From Bacteroidales bacterium (GTDB taxonomy: Bacteria > Bacteroidota > Bacteroidia > Bacteroidales > UBA932), in assembly GCA_016286385.1 (NCBI GenBank), contig JAEESO010000003.1, positions 1 through 64,000 of the forward strand: a DNA stretch of 64,000 nucleotides. Direction: 5' to 3'. Both the position numbers and the translations under genes were made by a program. Numbering within the stretch: position 1 is the first letter of the stretch; each line of letters starts with the position of its first letter. Shown piece after piece: positions 26,989 through 35,538 of the stretch. The notes under the pieces are model-generated. The model did no database searches. It was not told the DNA's origin and saw nothing but the letters and a program-made list of their open reading frames with translations.

Positions 26989-27426
26989 ATGGAGCAAGAT
27001 GAAAAATTCATGAAAGAGGCGCTGCGTGAAGCGCATGCCGCCCTTGAGGAGGGAGAAATCCCCATCGGGGCCGTCGTGGTATGGAAAGGCCGGATTATCG
27101 GCCGGGGCCATAACCAGACTGAAAGGCTCCGTGACACCACCGCCCACGCAGAGATGATTGCAATCACCGCCGCAACGGAAGCCCTTGGTGGCAAGTACCT
27201 CACGGACTGCGCGTTATACGTTACCGTAGAGCCCTGTCCCATGTGTGCGGGCGCCCTTGCATGGGCCCAGACCGGAACCGTGGTGTACGGCGCCCCGGAT
27301 CCACGCCGCGGCTTCTCCATGTTCCAGCCTTCCCTGCTACATCCCAAAACCGTCATCCGCGGCGGCGTGCTGCAGGAGGAGTGCTCCAATCTTATGGTTG
27401 AGTTTTTTAAATCAAAACGGCCCTGA
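26989..27426 (+). CDS. tadA: tRNA-specific adenosine deaminase
   Basis: A 145-residue zinc enzyme converting A34 to inosine in tRNA-Arg(ACG). Zinc ligands and catalytic glutamate: HAE (H53, E55) and PCPMC (C83, C86). The N-terminal helix MKEALREAHAALEEGEIPIGAVVV is typical. The nearest promoter box ends 4 bases before the ATG; an internal ATG at codon 8 is a less likely alternative because it trims the conserved first helix. Confidence 0.94.
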   Translation: MEQDEKFMKEALREAHAALEEGEIPIGAVVVWKGRIIGRGHNQTERLRDTTAHAEMIAITAATEALGGKYLTDCALYVTVEPCPMCAGALAWAQTGTVVYGAPDPRRGFSMFQPSLLHPKTVIRGGVLQEECSNLMVEFFKSKRP

Positions 27427-27427
27427 T

Positions 27428-27465
27428 GTCATTCTGAGCGAAGCGTAGCGGAGTCGAAGAATCTT
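27428..27465. repeat. Dispersed repeat, GTCATTCTGAGCGAAGC family
   Basis: Starts GTCATTCTGAGCGAAGCGTA and ends GTCGAAGAATCTT. It fills the gap between tadA and the DJ-1 gene. Related to 60711-60752 (inverted) and, more loosely, to 719-746 and 59442-59469. Sequences of this kind recur in unrelated bacterial genomes. Confidence 0.8.
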
Positions 27466-27478
27466 AAAACATTATTAT

Positions 27479-28048
27479 ATGAAAGGCGTACATCTATTTC
27501 TGGCCGATGGCTTTGAGGACATGGAAGCCCTTGCAACAAGGGACGTGCTTCTGAGGGGCGGAATCCCCGTGGTAACCGTTTCCATCACGGACGAGTATCT
27601 GGTGGAAAGTTCTCACGGACTGCAGGTTACGGCCGATACTTCCTGGGGGGACCTTGAAGTGATGGAGCCCGGAACCGATGCCTCCGACGTAATGATCTTC
27701 CCCGGTGGAATGCCCGGCTCCAGGAACCTTGCCCAGCACTCTGAACTTATGGAAATCCTTGAGGACCACTGGGCCCGCGGCGGCGCCGTAGCCGCAATCT
27801 GCGCGGCTCCGGGGCTGGTTGTGTCACAGCTTCCAGGCCTTTCCGGCCGCAGGTTCACCTGCTTTGACGGCTTTGAGGAGGCTCCCATTGCCGCCGGAGC
27901 CGTCTACACCCCGGAAGGCACTGTGACGGACGGCAATCTCATCACCGGCCGCGGTGCAGGCTGGGCCGTGGAGTTCGGCCTTGCAATCCTGAGCTATCTG
28001 AAGGGCCCCGAGGCCGCCGCCAAGGTGAAGGCCGGCCTTATGCTCTAA
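27479..28048 (+). CDS. DJ-1/PfpI family protein
   Basis: A 189-residue class I glutamine-amidotransferase-like fold. The nucleophile-elbow cysteine is C108 in AAICAAPGLV, with the family's supporting glutamate in DGFEDMEA (12-16). Homologues act as deglycase-like or chaperone proteins, and YajL-like members are closest in length; substrate unknown. No SD; upstream gap occupied by a repeat, so it probably reads through from tadA. Confidence 0.88.
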   Translation: MKGVHLFLADGFEDMEALATRDVLLRGGIPVVTVSITDEYLVESSHGLQVTADTSWGDLEVMEPGTDASDVMIFPGGMPGSRNLAQHSELMEILEDHWARGGAVAAICAAPGLVVSQLPGLSGRRFTCFDGFEEAPIAAGAVYTPEGTVTDGNLITGRGAGWAVEFGLAILSYLKGPEAAAKVKAGLML

Positions 28049-28055
28049 TCAGTGC

Positions 28056-28182
28056 CACTACGGTAATGCCGACGCAGTGGGGCTTAGTTCGCTGATTATC
28101 AATGATTTATACAATCATTTGGGATTACCGGTAATCCCAAAGAACTCTGTAAGTTGCTGATTAGTAGTGGTTTAACCTCCAC
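28056..28182. repeat. 127-bp intergenic element, copy D (inverted relative to 30061-30187)
   Basis: Centre is a 24-bp perfect palindrome, TTTGGGATTACC plus complement (28118-28141), flanked by CGCTGATTATCAATG and GTTGCTGATTAG arms. It is the inverted partner of 30061-30187: by hand alignment 117 of 127 positions agree, no gaps. It lies between the DJ-1 and alr stops (convergent genes). Confidence 0.92.
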
Positions 28183-28185
28183 CCG

Positions 28186-29292
28186 TTACCGGACCACAAG
28201 CCTGTGAATACGGCGGGGAACGGAGACAAGAATTTCATAGGGAATGGTTCCCAAGATATCGGCCAGTTCCTCAACGTGAGGGTCTTCCCCAAACACGGTG
28301 ACGGTGTCTCCCGGAGCGGCGGGGATGCCGGTAACATCCAGCATACACATATCCATACAGATATTGCCGATAGTAGGCGCCCTGTGACCGTTCACTGAGA
28401 ACGATGCTGCACCGCGGCCAAGATGGCGGTCTATTCCATCGGCATAACCCACCGGAATGGTGGCGATAACGGTGCCTTCCTTGGCGTGGCCCCACCTACC
28501 ATAACCCACTGTATCCTCCGGCCCTAACTGCTTTATCTGCAGAATCTTGCACTTGAGGGACGCCACGGGATCCAGGCGCTTTCCGGGAAGGGCGCTTATT
28601 CCATATATGCCGATACCAAGGCGTACCATGTCAAACTGGTACTGCGGGAAACGCTCGATGCCAGCGCTGTTGAGGATGTGACGCATGGGCATATAGCCTA
28701 TTCCGGCGGCGATGGCCTCAGTGTTTTTCCGGAAAAGCTCTATCTGGCCAAAAGTAAAGCCGTCCTGCTCCGGATCTTCGGCCACACAGAGGTGTGAGAA
28801 CAGGCCCTTGACCTTGATTTCCGGTGTAACTTTCAGGTACTCTATGAGTTCCGGAAGTTCATCGGACATAAAGCCCAGGCGGTGCATTCCGGTGTCCAGT
28901 TTAATGTGGACGGGGTAATCCTTAAGGCCTTTATCGCGGAGAACCTCAACCAGTTTCTTTAAGGAATAGAGGTTGGGGATGGAAGGCTCCATTCTGGTTT
29001 CTATGATTTCCGGGAAGAAATCCGTACCGGCGGTGAGAACCAAGATTGGGAGGGAAATACCGTTGCGACGGAGTTCCAGGCCCTCAACGGGGTATGCCAC
29101 GGCAAGGTAATCGGCCCCGGCACGCTGCATCATTGCGGCAAACTCCACGGCTCCGTGACCATACGCGTTGGCCTTGACCAGAACAAGGAGTTTGGTCTCA
29201 GGCTTAAGGAGGGAGCGGAAATAACGGTAGTTACCCACCGTGGCATTCAGGTTAAGCTCCAAACGGGAAAAATCATCCTCAATTACGCGCAT
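28186..29292 (-). CDS. alr: Alanine racemase
   Basis: A 368-residue PLP enzyme supplying D-alanine for peptidoglycan. K40 in LVKANAYGHG binds PLP; the catalytic tyrosine region is TVGYGRWGHA, and PVGYADGIDR closes the active site. The frame is open far upstream, but the ATG at 29292 gives the family N-terminus and lies 18 bases below a TATTTTTG box. The gene and its divergent neighbour are bracketed by the 127-bp inverted elements. Confidence 0.95.
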   Translation of the reverse strand: MRVIEDDFSRLELNLNATVGNYRYFRSLLKPETKLLVLVKANAYGHGAVEFAAMMQRAGADYLAVAYPVEGLELRRNGISLPILVLTAGTDFFPEIIETRMEPSIPNLYSLKKLVEVLRDKGLKDYPVHIKLDTGMHRLGFMSDELPELIEYLKVTPEIKVKGLFSHLCVAEDPEQDGFTFGQIELFRKNTEAIAAGIGYMPMRHILNSAGIERFPQYQFDMVRLGIGIYGISALPGKRLDPVASLKCKILQIKQLGPEDTVGYGRWGHAKEGTVIATIPVGYADGIDRHLGRGAASFSVNGHRAPTIGNICMDMCMLDVTGIPAAPGDTVTVFGEDPHVEELADILGTIPYEILVSVPRRIHRLVVR

Positions 29293-29310
29293 ATAGTCCG
29301 TTTTGCAGTG

Positions 29311-29318
29311 CAAAAATA
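29311..29318 (-). promoter_or_regulatory. -7 box of alr
   Basis: Minus-strand TATTTTTG, 18 bases before the alr ATG; diverges from 29351-29358. Confidence 0.6.
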
Positions 29319-29350
29319 ACATTTCCGCGTGACATTTCGGCATAAAAATG

Positions 29351-29358
29351 TAAATTTG
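29351..29358 (+). promoter_or_regulatory. -7 box of zinc metallopeptidase gene
   Basis: TAAATTTG, 24 bases before the ATG at 29383. Confidence 0.6.
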
Positions 29359-29382
29359 TGCCAACGGATAAAACTGAACGCT

Positions 29383-30057
29383 ATGTCCACAATGCTCATC
29401 TGGATAATAATGATCGCCGTGATGGTGGCAAGTATGATCATACAGGCCATGCTCAAGCGCCGTTTTGACAAATACTCCGAGGTCCCGCTCTCCATGACCG
29501 GAGCGGAGGTCGCCTCCCGTATGTTGGCGGCCCACGGCATCCGTGACGTCTCAATAGTGTCTGTGGACGGAAAACTCACGGACCACTATGACCCCACCAC
29601 ACGCACGGTAAACCTCAGCCAGGACGTCTATTACGGCAGGTCAGTCGCCGCTGCCGCGGTGGCAGCCCACGAGTGCGGCCACGTGGTGCAGCACGCCACG
29701 GGATACGCCTGGCTCAGGATGCGTTCCGCCCTGGTCCCGGTGGTGTCTTTTTCCAATAGTATTGTGTCCTGGGTGCTTCTTGGAGGGGTTCTCCTTATCA
29801 ATATCTTCCCGCAGCTGCTGTGGTTTGGAATCGGCCTTTTTGCCCTTACAACCCTTTTCAGTTTTATCACCCTTCCGGTGGAAATCAACGCCAGCGCACG
29901 TGCCGTGAAGTGGCTGGATAGTGCCGGCATTGTAACTTATGAGACCAAGCCCATGGCGGCCGATGCCCTCAAATGGGCCGCGTACACATACGTGATTGCG
30001 GCTCTGGGCTCTCTGGCTACGCTGCTCTACTACATTTCCGTGGCGAACAGAAGGAAT
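29383..30057 (+). CDS. Membrane zinc metallopeptidase (YugP-like)
   Basis: A 224-225-residue integral membrane protein. An N-terminal helix (about 4-24), the zinc-binding HECGH (H96, E97, H100) after SQDVYYGRSVAAAAVAA, then two more hydrophobic stretches (about 118-145, 145-165) and a C-terminal helix. The family (DUF/peptidase YugP) is uncharacterised mechanistically. The ATG at 29383 is chosen over an upstream in-frame ATG that would precede the promoter. Ends with TGA at about 30058-30060. Confidence 0.88.
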
Positions 30058-30060
30058 TGA

Positions 30061-30187
30061 GTGGAGGTTAAACCGCTATTAATCAGTAACTTACAGTGTT
30101 CTTTGGGATTACCGGTAATCCCAAATGATTGTATAAATCACTGATAATCAGCGAACTAAGTCCCACCGCATCGGCATTACAATAGTG
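30061..30187. repeat. 127-bp intergenic element, copy E
   Basis: Same palindrome as copy D (TTTGGGATTACC plus complement, 30102-30125), with flanks CTATTAATCAG and CACTGATAATCAG. Inverted to copy D across a roughly 1.9-kb alr/metallopeptidase segment. Confidence 0.92.
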
Positions 30188-30195
30188 AGAAAAAC

Positions 30196-30238
30196 AAGTC
30201 CCTCCCCCGAGGGGAGGGGTTTCGGGAGGGGGTAACGT
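30196..30238. repeat. 43-bp GC-rich repeat (copy 2, inverted)
   Basis: Perfect reverse complement of 25302-25344. Followed at 30242-30270 by a further hairpin (GCCCCTTT with AAAGGGGC), next to the rng stop. No gene in 30061-30273. Confidence 0.85.
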
Positions 30239-30273
30239 GAGGCCCCTTTGACCCTTTTGAAAAAAGGGGCAAG

Positions 30274-31842
30274 CTATTCAAGCTTGTCCCCCTTTTCATT
30301 GAACAATTCATTTTGCAGGACAGAGAACTCTGTCACTTCCTGTAGTTCCAGTTTCACCTTGTAGCGCTTGCGCCACTTGGTGAGGAAGGAATTGAACAGT
30401 CCCCTCTTAAGGTACGCCCCCAGGATGGGGCTTGTTTTGAGAGTGAGGGACCGGACACCTTTTTCTATGACGTAGAAGGCAATCTTTCTTTCGATTTCCT
30501 CATCAATCACCACGCTGGAGTGGATCTTTCCGGTGCCGTGGCACACGGGGCACTGCTCAGAGGTGTTGATTTCCGTCACGGGCCTTATCCGCTGCCGGGT
30601 TATCTGCATAAGCCCGAACTTTGTGAGCGGAAGCACGTTGTGCTTGGCCCTGTCATTTTCCATAAGCTCCTGCATATACTTGTGGAGGGCATTCTTGTGG
30701 TCGTTGGATTCCATATCGATGAAGTCCACAATCACTATTCCTCCCATATCCCGGAGCCTGAGCTGGCGCGCTATCTCTTCTGCGGCTATCTTGTTTACCT
30801 CGAAGGAGTTTTCCTCCTGGTCTGCGGTTTTGGTCCTGATGCCGCTGTTGACGTCAATGACGTTCAGCGCTTCCGTGGTTTCGATTACCAGATATGCGCC
30901 CTGTCTCATGGGAACCACCTTTCCGAAGGAGCCCTTTATCTGCCTGGTGACCTCAAAATGGTCAAAGATGGGCTGCTTGCCTTCATAGAGGTGGACTATC
31001 TTTTCCTGCTCCGGGGATATCAGGGAGACATACTTCCGGGCTTCTTCGGCCACCCGCTCATCGTTGATCCAGATATTGGAGAAGGAGTCGTTGAGAAGGT
31101 CTCTGAGGACGGTAGTTGTCTTGCTGTATTCCGTGAACAGCAGCTGGACGTTTTTAGAAGTGGCAATCTTTTTCCAGGAACCCTCCCACTTCTCTATGAG
31201 GGACTCCGTCTCACCTACAAGGGTGGCGGCGTTCTTGCCCTCTGCGGCGGTGCGGATGATTGCACCGTAATTCTTGGGGAGGATGCTCTTTACAAGTGTC
31301 TCAAGTCTACGTTTCTCTTCCTTGCCGGCAATCTTCTGGGAGATTGACACCTTTGAGGCGAAGGGGAGAAGTACAATGTTTCTTCCTGCCAATGAAATTT
31401 CCGCGGTAAGTCTTGATCCCTTGGTGGATATGGGCTCCTTGACTATCTGAGCCACAATCATCTGACCGGGCCTGAGGATTTCCTCAATGCGCCCTTCCTT
31501 TGGAAGAGGGTCACCAGTCTTGATTCCGGAGTACAGGTCCTTCAGGTTTGTATTCTGGTTGGATTCCCGTACAAATTGATCGAAGGCGTGGAAATACAGA
31601 CCAAGGTCCAGATAATGGATGAAGGCTTCCTTTTTGTCACCGATATCCACGAAGGCAGCATTGAGATTGGGGAGGATCTTTTTCACCCTTCCAAGGTGAA
31701 CGTCTCCTACAGTGAACTTGTTCCCAGTGCTGGACTCTGCAGAGTACTCTATCAGCCGGTGATTTTCCATCAGGGCGATATGTACCTGAGTTGGCGTTAC
31801 GTCAACAATTAAATCCTTTTCCGGTTTCGTAAGGCCTTCCAT
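30274..31842 (-). CDS. rng: Ribonuclease E/G family endoribonuclease
   Basis: A 522-residue RNase G-like enzyme for rRNA maturation and mRNA decay. N-terminal S1-like domain (about 35-130, HLGRVKKILPNLNAAFVDIG), 5' sensor, and a DNase I-like catalytic domain containing VIDVNSG and GGIVIVDFIDM, whose aspartates hold the metal. The zinc-link is CPVCHGTGK. It lacks the long RNase E scaffold. Downstream of hup and the 29-residue protein but separated by a terminator, so its own promoter is unclear. Contains no GGCCGAT heptamer. Confidence 0.94.
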   Translation of the reverse strand: MEGLTKPEKDLIVDVTPTQVHIALMENHRLIEYSAESSTGNKFTVGDVHLGRVKKILPNLNAAFVDIGDKKEAFIHYLDLGLYFHAFDQFVRESNQNTNLKDLYSGIKTGDPLPKEGRIEEILRPGQMIVAQIVKEPISTKGSRLTAEISLAGRNIVLLPFASKVSISQKIAGKEEKRRLETLVKSILPKNYGAIIRTAAEGKNAATLVGETESLIEKWEGSWKKIATSKNVQLLFTEYSKTTTVLRDLLNDSFSNIWINDERVAEEARKYVSLISPEQEKIVHLYEGKQPIFDHFEVTRQIKGSFGKVVPMRQGAYLVIETTEALNVIDVNSGIRTKTADQEENSFEVNKIAAEEIARQLRLRDMGGIVIVDFIDMESNDHKNALHKYMQELMENDRAKHNVLPLTKFGLMQITRQRIRPVTEINTSEQCPVCHGTGKIHSSVVIDEEIERKIAFYVIEKGVRSLTLKTSPILGAYLKRGLFNSFLTKWRKRYKVKLELQEVTEFSVLQNELFNEKGDKLE

Positions 31843-31857
31843 TTGGAAATTATTGGT

Positions 31858-31897
31858 TTTAAAAAAGGGCTTTGCGAATCACTCCGCAAGCCCTTAA
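31858..31897 (-). terminator. Terminator after hup and the 29-residue gene
   Basis: Minus strand: AAGGGCTTGCG pairs with CGCAAAGCCCTT around GAGTGATT, followed by a run of Ts. A good intrinsic terminator before rng. Confidence 0.82.
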
Positions 31898-31910
31898 CTT
31901 TGAGAAGTTA

Positions 31911-32000
31911 TTACTTCTTCTTGTGGCGGTTCTTGCGCAAGCGCTTTTTGCGCTTGTGCGTTGCCATCTTGTGCCGTTTATGCTTCTTACCGTTAGGCAT
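31911..32000 (-). CDS. 29-residue basic AURKAIP1/COX24-type protein (bS22/mS38-like)
   Basis: Reads MPNGKKHKRHKMATHKRKKR and continues LRKNRHKKK, then TAA; 18 of 29 residues are K or R. This very short sequence is conserved in Bacteroidota and belongs to the AURKAIP1/COX24 domain family, whose mycobacterial (bS22) and mitochondrial (mS38) members sit on the small ribosomal subunit. That it is ribosomal here is inferred. It follows hup by 20 bases and ends at a terminator, so the two likely share a transcript. Confidence 0.88.
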   Translation of the reverse strand: MPNGKKHKRHKMATHKRKKRLRKNRHKKK

Positions 32001-32020
32001 AATTAATAAGTTGTTTAAGA

Positions 32021-32299
32021 TTATTTCTCCTTAACAGCGTTGACAAACGTCTTGGCGGGCTTGAAAGCAGGAATGTCGTGGGCGGGGATGGTCATAGTGG
32101 TCTTGCGGGTGATGTTACGCGCGGCCTTCTGAGCACGGTGCTTGATGATGAAGCTGCCGAATCCACGAAGATAAACGGGATTTCCTGCAATGAGTGATTC
32201 CTTCACAGCGTCTGTGAAATTTTCAACAACTGCAAGTACCGTTGCCTTTTCAATTCCTGTAGCCTTTGCTACTTCGTTTACAATCTCTGCCTTAGTCAT
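32021..32299 (-). CDS. hup: HU family DNA-binding protein
   Basis: A 92-residue nucleoid protein. It has the helical dimer base MTKAEIVNEVAKATGIEKAT, the GFGSF turn, and the beta-arm with NPVYLRGFGSF...ARNITRKTTMTIPA. The conserved proline of the arm appears as IPAHDIPAFKP. A perfect promoter lies upstream (32341-32371). Confidence 0.95.
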   Translation of the reverse strand: MTKAEIVNEVAKATGIEKATVLAVVENFTDAVKESLIAGNPVYLRGFGSFIIKHRAQKAARNITRKTTMTIPAHDIPAFKPAKTFVNAVKEK

Positions 32300-32340
32300 A
32301 GTTATTAAGTTTTAAATTTAGGGTTTCCCGAATAACTCGG

Positions 32341-32371
32341 CAAAATTAGGCATTTTATTCTTAAAATCAAA
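32341..32371 (-). promoter_or_regulatory. Promoter of hup
   Basis: Minus-strand TTTG (32371-32368), 19 bases, TAATTTTG (32348-32341). Confidence 0.85.
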
Positions 32372-32392
32372 ATGATAGGACAATTTTTATTC

Positions 32393-32410
32393 TTGGCACG
32401 GAGATTGACC
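32393..32410 (+). promoter_or_regulatory. Possible sigma-54-like site before lon
   Basis: TTGGCACGGAGATTGACC matches the -24 half TTGGCACG exactly, with four bases to TTGAC in place of the consensus TTGCA. The -12 GC is GA here, which weakens it. About 53 bases upstream of the lon ATG. No good TANNTTTG box is visible for lon; TATTCTTG overlaps this site. Confidence 0.3.
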
Positions 32411-32463
32411 ATATAGGGACCGGGACCATTGTGTCCATAAAGTATGACATTTTGGCAGATATT

Positions 32464-34866
32464 ATGAAACTTAACGATATGATAGGCGCCCAGACGGGCG
32501 TGGAAGTGAACATAATGCCGGTTGTGGGAGATGCCGGATCACTTAATTTCAACCCGGCGGAAATCCCGCCGTCAATCCCCCTCCTGCCCCTGAGGAATGC
32601 CATAGTTTTCCCCGGAACGGTTTTTCCTGTCACTGTGGGCAGGGAAAAGTCCATCAAGCTGGTGGAGGCCGTTGAAGGAGGCAGCGGATGGCTGGCGGCC
32701 GTTCCCCAGATGGACGTTGCCGTAGAGGATCCCACGGAGAGCGACCTTGCCCCCCGCGGTACAGTGTGCAAGCTCATCAAAACCCTTGAGATGCCTGACG
32801 GCACCGTCACCGCCATCCTTCAGGGCGCATCCCTATGCCGCGTGGAAGAAGTTGTCAGTTATGACCCCTACATCACGGCACGCGTAACCTGCCTTGAGGA
32901 GTTTATGCCCAAGGATGCCGATGAAAGGGAACTCCACGTTCTGGCGGAATCCCTCAAGGAGAAATCGGCCACTATTGTCAAAACCTCATCCTTTGCGCCA
33001 AAGGAGGCCGTGGGGGCCCTGAGGAGCATTGACAACTTCCACTTCCTGGTGAATTTCATCGCCACCACCATAGAGACTGAGAATTTCTCCGAGCGGGCGG
33101 CGCTTCTGGACATAGAGAACATCTACCTCCGCGGTCTGGAGCTCCTCAAGGTGCTTGACACCCAGATCCAGCTCATCCAGATAAAGCAGGAGATAAACCA
33201 GAAGGTCAAAACCGACATTGACCAGCAGCAGAGGGAGTACTACCTCAACAACCAGCTCCGCACCATCCAGGAGGAACTTGGCATGGACGAAGGCGAGGAA
33301 ATGGAGAAAATGCGCAGGAGGGCCGATGAAAAGAAGTGGTCAAAGGAAGTCCGCGCCATCTTTGACAAGGAGATGAGCCGCCTTGAAAAGTTCAACCCCA
33401 CTTCCCCGGATTACAGCATCCAGCTAAACTTCCTTCAGTTCATGCTGGACCTCCCCTGGGGGGAAATGAGTGACGACAACCTTGACCTCAAGAACGCCCA
33501 GAACGTCCTGGACGAGGACCACTTCGGCCTTGAGCAGGTTAAGGAACGTATCATAGAGTACCTTGCAGTGCTTAAGCTCAAGGGGAATATGAAATCCCCC
33601 ATCCTGTGCCTGTGGGGCCCTCCCGGAGTTGGAAAGACCTCCCTTGGAAAGTCCATTGCAAGGGCCCTCGGCCGTAAATATATCCGCATTTCCCTTGGCG
33701 GCATGCACGACGAAGCCGAGATCCGCGGCCACCGCAAAACCTACGTGGGAGCCCTCCCCGGCCGTATCCTCAGCGGCATCCAGAGGGCAGGAACCTCCAA
33801 CCCCGTGATTGTCCTGGACGAGATTGACAAACTGTCACAGGATTTCAAGGGAGACCCTTCAAGCGCCCTTCTGGAGGCCCTTGACCCGGAGCAGAACAAC
33901 GCCTTCCACGACAACTATCTGGACATTGACTACGACCTCTCAAACGTCCTTTTCATCACCACGGCAAACGGCATAGGGACCATCCAGCCCGCCCTCAAGG
34001 ACCGTATGGAGATGATAAACGTGAGCGGTTACCTGGCAGAGGAAAAGCTCCAGATTGCAAAGATGTACCTTGTCCCCAAGCAGATCACGGAGCACGGACT
34101 GAAGGCCGATGAACTGAGCATCTCAGACGAGGCCATCAAGGAAATAATTGACAAGTACACCCATGAAAGCGGCGTCCGCGGCCTTGAGAAGCAGATTGCA
34201 AAGATTGCCCGCGTTACCGCAAAGAAGATTGCCATGGGAGAGGAGCGCCCCGCCTGCGTGGGCCCGGAGCACCTCCGTGAATACCTTGGCCTCCCCACCT
34301 CATTCCACGACGACGTAAAGGGCAACGAAGGCCCCGGCGTTGTCACAGGCCTTGCCTGGACGGAGATGGGAGGAGAGATTCTCTTTGTGGAAAGCCAGGT
34401 ATCGGCCGGAAAGGGAAACCTCTCCATGACCGGAAACCTTGGGGACGTGATGAAGGAAAGTGCCCAGATTGCCTGGCAGTACATAAAGGCCCATCCTGAG
34501 CTGGCCGATATCACCACGGAGCAGTTCATGGCAAAGGACATCCACGTCCATGTGCCGGAGGGCGCGGTGCCCAAGGACGGTCCTTCGGCAGGTATAACCC
34601 TGGTATCATCAATTGTTTCCGCCCTTCGCGGCAAGGCCCCCAAAACCGGCTACGCCATGACCGGAGAAATGACCCTGAGAGGCCGTGTGCTGCCGGTTGG
34701 AGGCATCAAGGAGAAGATCCTTGCGGCCAAGCGCGCGGGCGTGCATACCATTATCATATCTGAAGAAAACAGAAAAGATGTTGAAGATATAAAGGAATTT
34801 TACGTAAAAGGTCTTACCTTTGTCTATGTAAAGACTATTGCCGATGTAATAGCGGCAATCTTTTAG
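32464..34866 (+). CDS. lon: ATP-dependent Lon protease
   Basis: About 800 residues from the ATG at 32464; a GTG at 32431 would add 11. N-terminal LON substrate domain ([21 protein letters not shown]), AAA+ module with Walker [10 protein letters not shown] and Walker [12 protein letters not shown], then the serine protease domain with S719 in PKDGPSAG and K762 in GGIKEK (numbering from the GTG). Degrades misfolded and regulatory proteins in the cytoplasm. It diverges from hup. Three bases before ung. Confidence 0.97.
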   Translation: MKLNDMIGAQTGVEVNIMPVVGDAGSLNFNPAEIPPSIPLLPLRNAIVFPGTVFPVTVGREKSIKLVEAVEGGSGWLAAVPQMDVAVEDPTESDLAPRGTVCKLIKTLEMPDGTVTAILQGASLCRVEEVVSYDPYITARVTCLEEFMPKDADERELHVLAESLKEKSATIVKTSSFAPKEAVGALRSIDNFHFLVNFIATTIETENFSERAALLDIENIYLRGLELLKVLDTQIQLIQIKQEINQKVKTDIDQQQREYYLNNQLRTIQEELGMDEGEEMEKMRRRADEKKWSKEVRAIFDKEMSRLEKFNPTSPDYSIQLNFLQFMLDLPWGEMSDDNLDLKNAQNVLDEDHFGLEQVKERIIEYLAVLKLKGNMKSPILCLWGPPGVGKTSLGKSIARALGRKYIRISLGGMHDEAEIRGHRKTYVGALPGRILSGIQRAGTSNPVIVLDEIDKLSQDFKGDPSSALLEALDPEQNNAFHDNYLDIDYDLSNVLFITTANGIGTIQPALKDRMEMINVSGYLAEEKLQIAKMYLVPKQITEHGLKADELSISDEAIKEIIDKYTHESGVRGLEKQIAKIARVTAKKIAMGEERPACVGPEHLREYLGLPTSFHDDVKGNEGPGVVTGLAWTEMGGEILFVESQVSAGKGNLSMTGNLGDVMKESAQIAWQYIKAHPELADITTEQFMAKDIHVHVPEGAVPKDGPSAGITLVSSIVSALRGKAPKTGYAMTGEMTLRGRVLPVGGIKEKILAAKRAGVHTIIISEENRKDVEDIKEFYVKGLTFVYVKTIADVIAAIF

Positions 34867-34869
34867 ACA

Positions 34870-35538
34870 ATGGACGTAAAGATAGAAAATACCTGGAAAG
34901 ACGCGCTGGCGGCAGAATTCGAAAAACCGTATTTTGCAGAGCTGGTGCGCTTTCTGCATGGTGAGAAGCGGGCCGGGAAGGTGATCTACCCTCCCGGGCC
35001 TTCCATTTTCAGGGCCTTCGACCTTACTCCCCTGCCGGCTGTAAAGGTTGTAATCCTGGGGCAGGACCCTTACCACGGCCCGGGACAGGCCATGGGCCTT
35101 TCATTCTCCGTCCCTGACGGCATTCCCGCTCCCCCGTCCCTGAAGAACATCTTCCAGGAAATTGAGACGGACCTTGGAGTGAAGATGAGCGGCCGCCCCA
35201 ACCTTGAGGGCTGGGCCCGCCAGGGAGTGCTCCTCCTCAACAGCGTCCTTACCGTGGAGGCCGGACAGCCAACATCCCACAGCCGCATTGGCTGGATGGA
35301 GTTCACGGATGCCGTAATCCGCACAATATCGGAGCGCCGGGAGGGCGTGGTGTTCCTCCTGTGGGGAAGGTTCGCGCAGGAGAAATCGGCCCTCATTGAT
35401 ACCACAAAGCACCACGTGCTTATGGCGGCGCACCCCTCTCCCCTTGCCCGCGGGGCATTCTTCGGCTGTAGGCATTTTTCAAAGACTAACCAGATTCTCC
35501 TTTCCGAGGGTCTTGAACCCATACAATGGCAATTATGA
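34870..35538 (+). CDS. ung: Uracil-DNA glycosylase (family 1)
   Basis: A 222-residue base-excision enzyme removing uracil from DNA. Water-activating D66 in GQDPYHG, and the H188PSPL loop that inserts into the minor groove; uracil pocket residues in FSVPDG and LLLNSVLTVE. Follows lon after 3 bases and overlaps coaD (ATGA). Confidence 0.96.
   Translation: MDVKIENTWKDALAAEFEKPYFAELVRFLHGEKRAGKVIYPPGPSIFRAFDLTPLPAVKVVILGQDPYHGPGQAMGLSFSVPDGIPAPPSLKNIFQEIETDLGVKMSGRPNLEGWARQGVLLLNSVLTVEAGQPTSHSRIGWMEFTDAVIRTISERREGVVFLLWGRFAQEKSALIDTTKHHVLMAAHPSPLARGAFFGCRHFSKTNQILLSEGLEPIQWQL

Noticed and set aside
28056..30187. alr/metallopeptidase segment as a composite transposon
   Set aside because: No transposase inside and no target-site duplication visible; the ends match a repeat family found elsewhere without cargo.
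30274..31842. Lack of GGCCGAT in rng as evidence for horizontal transfer
   Set aside because: About two copies would be expected in this length, so absence is not significant.
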